From an uncultured Streptomyces sp. (GTDB taxonomy: Bacteria; Actinomycetota; Actinomycetes; Streptomycetales; Streptomycetaceae): DNA of 11,587 nt. The notes under the pieces are model-generated. The model searched no databases. It had not been told where the DNA came from and saw only the letters and a list, made by a program, of their open reading frames with translations. A program made the position numbers and the translations under genes. Below, piece by piece: positions 8,392-11,587 of this stretch. Within the stretch, counting starts at the first letter, position 1, and the number at the start of each line of letters is the position of its first letter. The stretch is taken from NCBI GenBank assembly GCA_946480485.1, contig CAMLJW010000134.1, forward strand, positions 1-11,587, given 5' to 3'.

Positions 8392-8871
8392 TACCGATAC
8401 AACCTGAAGTGACACAAATCCGAGGAAGTGGTGACCGGTCTCAGTACACCGTCGAAGGGTCGCCAGGAGGCTCCCCGCGGGGCCGCCTCAGGCATGACGG
8501 ACACTGCCGCACACGCCCCCCCTGTCGACCGGTGCCGTATATGACGAACCGGGTCGCCGAAATGCTGTACACGAAGGGCAGCGTACGAGGTGAGGAGAGT
8601 GCCACCGGTCCCCCACGAGCTCCCTGGACGCTGCAGGAGGACAACCAGTGCCGCATCGGGTCCTTCCCGCCTTCTTGCTGGGTATTGCCCACGAACGGGG
8701 CAGGACGCGGGAACACGAGGTCACCGCGGTGTCGTTGCCGCTGTGGCCCGGGGCCGTGGAGGACGTGTGGCCACGGTTCGGCGAACCCGCGGCGGTGCGA
8801 TGTATATGCCGTACGGGAGCGCATCTGCGGTTGACGACCGCAGTTGACGACGTTCCGGCAGGAGCTGGTGA

Positions 8872-9111
8872 ATGCCGCCCCTCGCCCGCTGCCCGGACAC
8901 GGAGAGTGGGGTGGCACGGGTCGCCCAGGCCGTGCGTATCGCGGTCGGGCCGGCCGAGGACGAGGACGGCTGGAGCACAGTGGCCGGCACCATCAGAATG
9001 TGGCAGGTCACGTTTCTTCCGGACATCCTGCGGCCGGACTCCGCGGCGTGGGCGTACGCCCCGACAGGCGTGAGGGCGTTCGCCCACGCGCAGGGGGAGC
9101 AGTTACTGTGA
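8872..9111 (+). CDS. possible small hypothetical protein with a TTA codon
   Basis: 79 residues starting at ATG 8872 with CAGGAG seven bases upstream, an excellent ribosome site. Third positions are mostly G or C, as in real genes here. The sequence has no signal peptide, membrane span or motif I recognise; it is acidic in the middle (AEDEDGW) with a hydrophobic/aromatic patch (TIRMWQVTFLPDILRPDSAA). Codon 78 (9103-9105) is TTA, the rare leucine codon that in Streptomyces depends on the bldA tRNA and is usually found in development-linked or acquired genes. It lies 137 bases upstream of the fumarylacetoacetase gene on the same strand. A chance frame remains possible; no function is proposed. 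Confidence 0.35.
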   Translation: MPPLARCPDTESGVARVAQAVRIAVGPAEDEDGWSTVAGTIRMWQVTFLPDILRPDSAAWAYAPTGVRAFAHAQGEQLL

Positions 9112-9248
9112 CCGCCCCTGTTTACGGTGCCAAGACCGCAAGCCCTCCGAAAGGGATACCGGCGCGCAGAAATGGCTGCGGGAGCAGTGGGCACGACAAC
9201 TCCCCCGTAACGTGAGCCCCACCCACACGGAAAGCGAGGCAGCATCCG

Positions 9249-10463
9249 ATGCCCCCCTTCGAGGTCCCCGAGGGCGATCCCTTCGGTCCGCACAACCTTC
9301 CGTACGGCGTGTTCTCCCCGCTCGGCTCCGAGGAGCGCGGTGTCGGTGTCAGGCTGGGCGACCACGTCCTCGACGTGGGCGCCGCGGCCCGCGCACTCGG
9401 CTCACCGTACGTCACACTGCTCGCCCGGCCCTCCCTCGCCCAACTACTCGCGGCGGGGCGTACGGCCTGGTCGGACGTGCGGCGAGCGATCACGGCGTGG
9501 GTGACGGTGCCCACCCACCGGGAGACCGTCGCGCCCCTGCTGCACCCGCTCTCCGAGGTGACCCTGCACCTCCCCTTCGACGTCGCGGACTACGTCGACT
9601 TCTACGCCTCGGAGAACCACGCCCGCAACGTCGGCCGGATCTTCCGCCCCGAAGCCGCCGACTCCCTCACGCCCAACTGGAAGCATCTGCCGATCGGTTA
9701 CCACGGCCGGTCCGGCACCGTTGTAGTGTCCGGCACGGAGGTGGTACGCCCCTCCGGCCAGCGCAAGGCCCCCGCGGACCCCGAGCCGGTCTTCGGGCCG
9801 TCCGTCAGGCTGGACATCGAGGCGGAGGTCGGCTTCGTGGTCGGCATGCCCTCCGCCATGGGCACGCCGGTGCCGCTGAGCGACTTCCGCGACCACGTCT
9901 TCGGCCTCTGCCTCCTCAACGACTGGTCCGCGCGCGACCTCCAGGCCTGGGAGTACGTACCCCTCGGCCCGTTCCTCGGCAAGTCCTTCGCCACCTCGGT
10001 GTCGGCCTGGATCACCCCCCTGGACGCCCTGGAAAACGCTCGGGTCACGCCCCCCTCCCGCACACACTCCTTGCTCCCTTACCTGGACGACTCCTTTGAG
10101 GAGGCCGGCGGCTACGACCTGCGCATCTCCGTCGCCCTCAACGGCCACGTCATCTCCGAGCCGCCCTTCTCCACCATGTACTGGACCGCCGCCCAGCAGT
10201 TGGCCCACATGACGGTGAACGGCGCCTTGCTGCGCACCGGCGACCTGTACGGCTCGGGGACGGTGAGCGGAGCCGGCGAGCGCGAGCGCGGGTCGCTGCT
10301 GGAGCTGACCTGGAACGGGCGCGACGCCCTCGAACTCCCCGACGGCAAGCGGACGTTCCTGGAGGACGGCGATGTCGTGACGATCACGGCTTGGGCACCA
10401 GGGCCGAACGGAACCCGGGTGGGGCTGGGCGAGGTGACCGGGCGGATCGTCCCCGGCGTGTGA
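9249..10463 (+). CDS. fahA: fumarylacetoacetase
   Basis: 404 residues. It hydrolyses fumarylacetoacetate to fumarate and acetoacetate, the last step of tyrosine/homogentisate breakdown, in the cytosol. An N-terminal SH3-like domain (about 15-110) precedes the catalytic FAA-hydrolase domain (about 112-400). By alignment from memory to the mouse enzyme, all key residues are present: metal ligands Asp117, Glu191, Glu193 and Asp225; catalytic His124; Arg133, Tyr119, Tyr151, Gln232, Tyr236, Lys245 and Glu352. The blocks NDWSARDLQAWEYVPLGPFL and GKSF (225-247 region) are near-identical to eukaryotic FAH. Start ATG 9249 gives the family's usual MPPFEVPEGDPFGPHNLPYG, though only a weak GCGAGG lies upstream. 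No other homogentisate-pathway gene is in view, so it appears to stand alone. It converges with recQ, with 105 bases between the stops. Confidence 0.96.
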   Translation: MPPFEVPEGDPFGPHNLPYGVFSPLGSEERGVGVRLGDHVLDVGAAARALGSPYVTLLARPSLAQLLAAGRTAWSDVRRAITAWVTVPTHRETVAPLLHPLSEVTLHLPFDVADYVDFYASENHARNVGRIFRPEAADSLTPNWKHLPIGYHGRSGTVVVSGTEVVRPSGQRKAPADPEPVFGPSVRLDIEAEVGFVVGMPSAMGTPVPLSDFRDHVFGLCLLNDWSARDLQAWEYVPLGPFLGKSFATSVSAWITPLDALENARVTPPSRTHSLLPYLDDSFEEAGGYDLRISVALNGHVISEPPFSTMYWTAAQQLAHMTVNGALLRTGDLYGSGTVSGAGERERGSLLELTWNGRDALELPDGKRTFLEDGDVVTITAWAPGPNGTRVGLGEVTGRIVPGV

Positions 10464-10517
10464 CCGTTCCCTGTCCGGTCGTCCGGCCAGTCTCCCCACC
10501 AACTCCCCCATCCAGTC

Positions 10518-10559
10518 TCTGTACCGAGCCGTCCAGCCAGAGTCTGTACCGAGCCGTCC
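10518..10559. repeat. 17-base direct repeat between fumarylacetoacetase and recQ
   Basis: TCTGTACCGAGCCGTCC occurs at 10518-10534 and 10543-10559, a 25-base period, in the 105-base gap between the convergent stop codons. No convincing terminator hairpin was seen in this gap. Confidence 0.75.
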
Positions 10560-10568
10560 GGCCCGTCC

Positions 10569-11587
10569 CTATATCCAGTCGTCCGGCTCGTCGGGCTCCC
10601 CCCAGCCCTCCGGCTCCGGCGTCTCCGGCTCCCCGTCCTCGGGGGCCGGGGAGCCCGGGGACAGCGAGGCGAGCACCTTGAGCACGCCTTCCCCGGACGT
10701 GGCGAGCTTCTTCTCGCCCACTCCGCTGATCCCGCCCAGCTCCGCCAGGGAGGTGGGCCCCGCCGTGGCGATCTCCCGAAGTGTCGCGTCGTGGAAGATG
10801 ACGTACGCCGGAACGCCCTGCTCCTTGGCCTGCGCGGCCCGCCACGCACGCAGGGCCTCGAAGACGGGGACCAGTGCGTCGGGCAGCTCGGCCGCCGCGA
10901 CCTTGGCCTTGCGCTCGCCCCGCGGCGACGCCGACTGCGAGGTCACTGGCTTCTTCGGCTCTTTACGCAGCGGTACCTCACGCTCGCGCCGCAGCACCGT
11001 CCCGCTCGCCTCGGTCAGCACCAGCGTCCCGTACTCGCCCTCGACCGCGAGCAATCCCTGGGCCAGCAACTGCCGTACGACCCCGCGCCATTCGCCTTCG
11101 GACAGCTCTTCGCCGATGCCGAACACGGACAGCTGGTCGTGGTCGAACTGTATGACCCTCGCGGTTCTGCGCCCGAGGAGAATGTCGACGATCTGGACCG
11201 CCCCGAACTTCTGCCCCCGCTCGCGCTGTAGCCGCACCACCGTGGACAGCACCTTCTGGGCCGCGACCGTGCCGTCCCAGGTCTCGGGCGGGAGGAGGCA
11301 CGTGTCGCAGTTCCCACAAGCCGTGGTCCCGGCGTCCTGACCGAAGTAGGCGAGCAGCCGGGCGCGGCGGCACTCGGCGGTCTCACACAGCGCGAGCATC
11401 GCGTCGAGGTGCGCCGCGGCCCGGCGCCGGAACGCCTCGTCGCCCTCGCCGGACTGGATCAGCTTGCGCTGCTGTATGACGTCGTTCAGGCCATAGGCCA
11501 TCCAGGCCGTGGACGGCAGTCCGTCGCGACCCGCGCGGCCCGTCTCCTGGTAGTAGCCCTCGACCGACTTCGGCAGGTCGAGGTGGG
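10569..11587 (-). CDS. recQ: RecQ-family ATP-dependent DNA helicase, N-terminal part outside the window
   Basis: The frame is open from the right edge to the TAG at 10569 (338 residues seen). The first visible residues contain helicase motif VI, EGYYQETGRAGRDG. Next comes the RecQ zinc site: Cys72 in ECRRARLLAYFGQ, then Cys90, Cys93 and Cys96 in ACGNCDTC. A winged-helix RQC domain follows (about 105-205), then a basic linker, then an HRDC domain (about 238-310, FEALRAWRAAQAKEQGVPAY and onward). RecQ unwinds 3'-5' and acts in recombination and fork repair. The last 29 or so residues are a Pro/Glu/Asp-rich acidic tail ending DEPDDWI. The ATG at 11501 is internal to motif VI and downstream conserved sequence, not the start. 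The ATPase motifs I-V are beyond the window, so activity cannot be judged. Confidence 0.95.
   Translation of the reverse strand, partial: HLDLPKSVEGYYQETGRAGRDGLPSTAWMAYGLNDVIQQRKLIQSGEGDEAFRRRAAAHLDAMLALCETAECRRARLLAYFGQDAGTTACGNCDTCLLPPETWDGTVAAQKVLSTVVRLQRERGQKFGAVQIVDILLGRRTARVIQFDHDQLSVFGIGEELSEGEWRGVVRQLLAQGLLAVEGEYGTLVLTEASGTVLRREREVPLRKEPKKPVTSQSASPRGERKAKVAAAELPDALVPVFEALRAWRAAQAKEQGVPAYVIFHDATLREIATAGPTSLAELGGISGVGEKKLATSGEGVLKVLASLSPGSPAPEDGEPETPEPEGWGEPDEPDDWI

Larger units (their letters stand above)
8140..8871. other. intergenic region between prenyl synthase and a possible small gene
   Basis: 732 bases with no gene I can support firmly. It holds the 9-base tandem repeats, the paired inverted repeats and an imperfect hairpin around CCCCGCGGGG at about 8466-8489. 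A GTG at 8648 has an excellent AGGAGG seven bases upstream and opens a 141-codon frame. Its first 50 or so codons (PAFLLGIAHERGRTREHEVT and onward) look mildly coding, but the rest is Arg/Pro-rich and non-coding in character, so it may be a decayed gene. Confidence 0.5.

Noticed and set aside
8386..8414. Plus-strand promoter with TTGACG at 8386
   Set aside because: No TANNNT-type -10 box occurs at 16-19 bases; the hexamer is more simply part of the inverted repeat.
8250..8834. Several overlapping frames of 85-200 codons on both strands in 8250-9365
   Set aside because: They overlap one another, are rich in Arg/Pro/Ser and mostly lack ribosome sites; only the 8872 frame has both a good site and steady codon bias.
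8830..8851. Tandem GTTGACGAC repeats as -35 boxes for the 8872 frame
   Set aside because: Neither copy has a -10 box at proper spacing and the second is too close to the start codon.
9444..10511. 355-codon minus-strand frame opposite fumarylacetoacetase
   Set aside because: Antisense to a gene with all catalytic residues in place; no start site or domain.

Overview
The window is high-GC actinobacterial chromosome, most likely Streptomyces. Third codon positions are almost all G or C. Several genes start at GTG, usually behind a GGAGG-like ribosome binding site. The gene set also fits: a NuoA/NuoB/NuoC cluster divergent from a two-subunit ferredoxin-dependent 2-oxoacid oxidoreductase, followed by RarD, a long-chain polyprenyl diphosphate synthase, fumarylacetoacetase and RecQ. 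The genus call rests on composition and family resemblance; no database search was possible.

Layout, left to right. (1) 1-1522, minus strand: nuoA, nuoB and the start of nuoC, tightly overlapped and running off the left edge. They encode the quinone-proximal part of a complex I-type oxidoreductase. (2) 1523-2446: a 924-bp divergent intergenic region with a candidate nuoA promoter, a TGACGTCA palindrome, an 11-bp-phased direct repeat and possible coding remnants. (3) 2447-5507, plus strand: korA and korB, overlapping by 8 nt and followed by a perfect 18-bp hairpin. (4) 5576-5833: a coding-like scrap and a second long hairpin, then rarD (5834-6811). (5) 6803-7128: a fragment of an ABC-transporter ATPase on the minus strand, ending at a hexamer tandem repeat. 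(6) 7129-8139, minus strand: the polyprenyl diphosphate synthase, with 9-bp tandem repeats and two adjacent inverted repeats upstream. (7) 8872-9111: a possible small gene with a TTA codon. (8) 9249-10463, plus strand: fumarylacetoacetase. (9) 10569-11587, minus strand: the C-terminal half of a RecQ helicase, running off the right edge.

How the genes may work together. KorAB oxidises 2-oxoglutarate to succinyl-CoA and reduces ferredoxin. The divergent nuo genes encode the part of complex I that carries cluster N2 and the quinone site. As I recall, streptomycetes carry a second nuo cluster that lacks the NADH-oxidising nuoEFG, and this one looks like it. If so, ferredoxin reduced by KorAB is a plausible electron donor to menaquinone, and the polyprenyl synthase probably makes the menaquinone tail. 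The absence of nuoEFG cannot be seen here.

Most of the window is ordinary conserved chromosome. I found no CRISPR array, rRNA, tRNA, insertion sequence or prophage. The points worth a second look are the kor/nuo pairing, the repeat-bearing leader of the prenyl synthase, the hairpins, the ABC ATPase remnant and the small TTA-containing reading frame.
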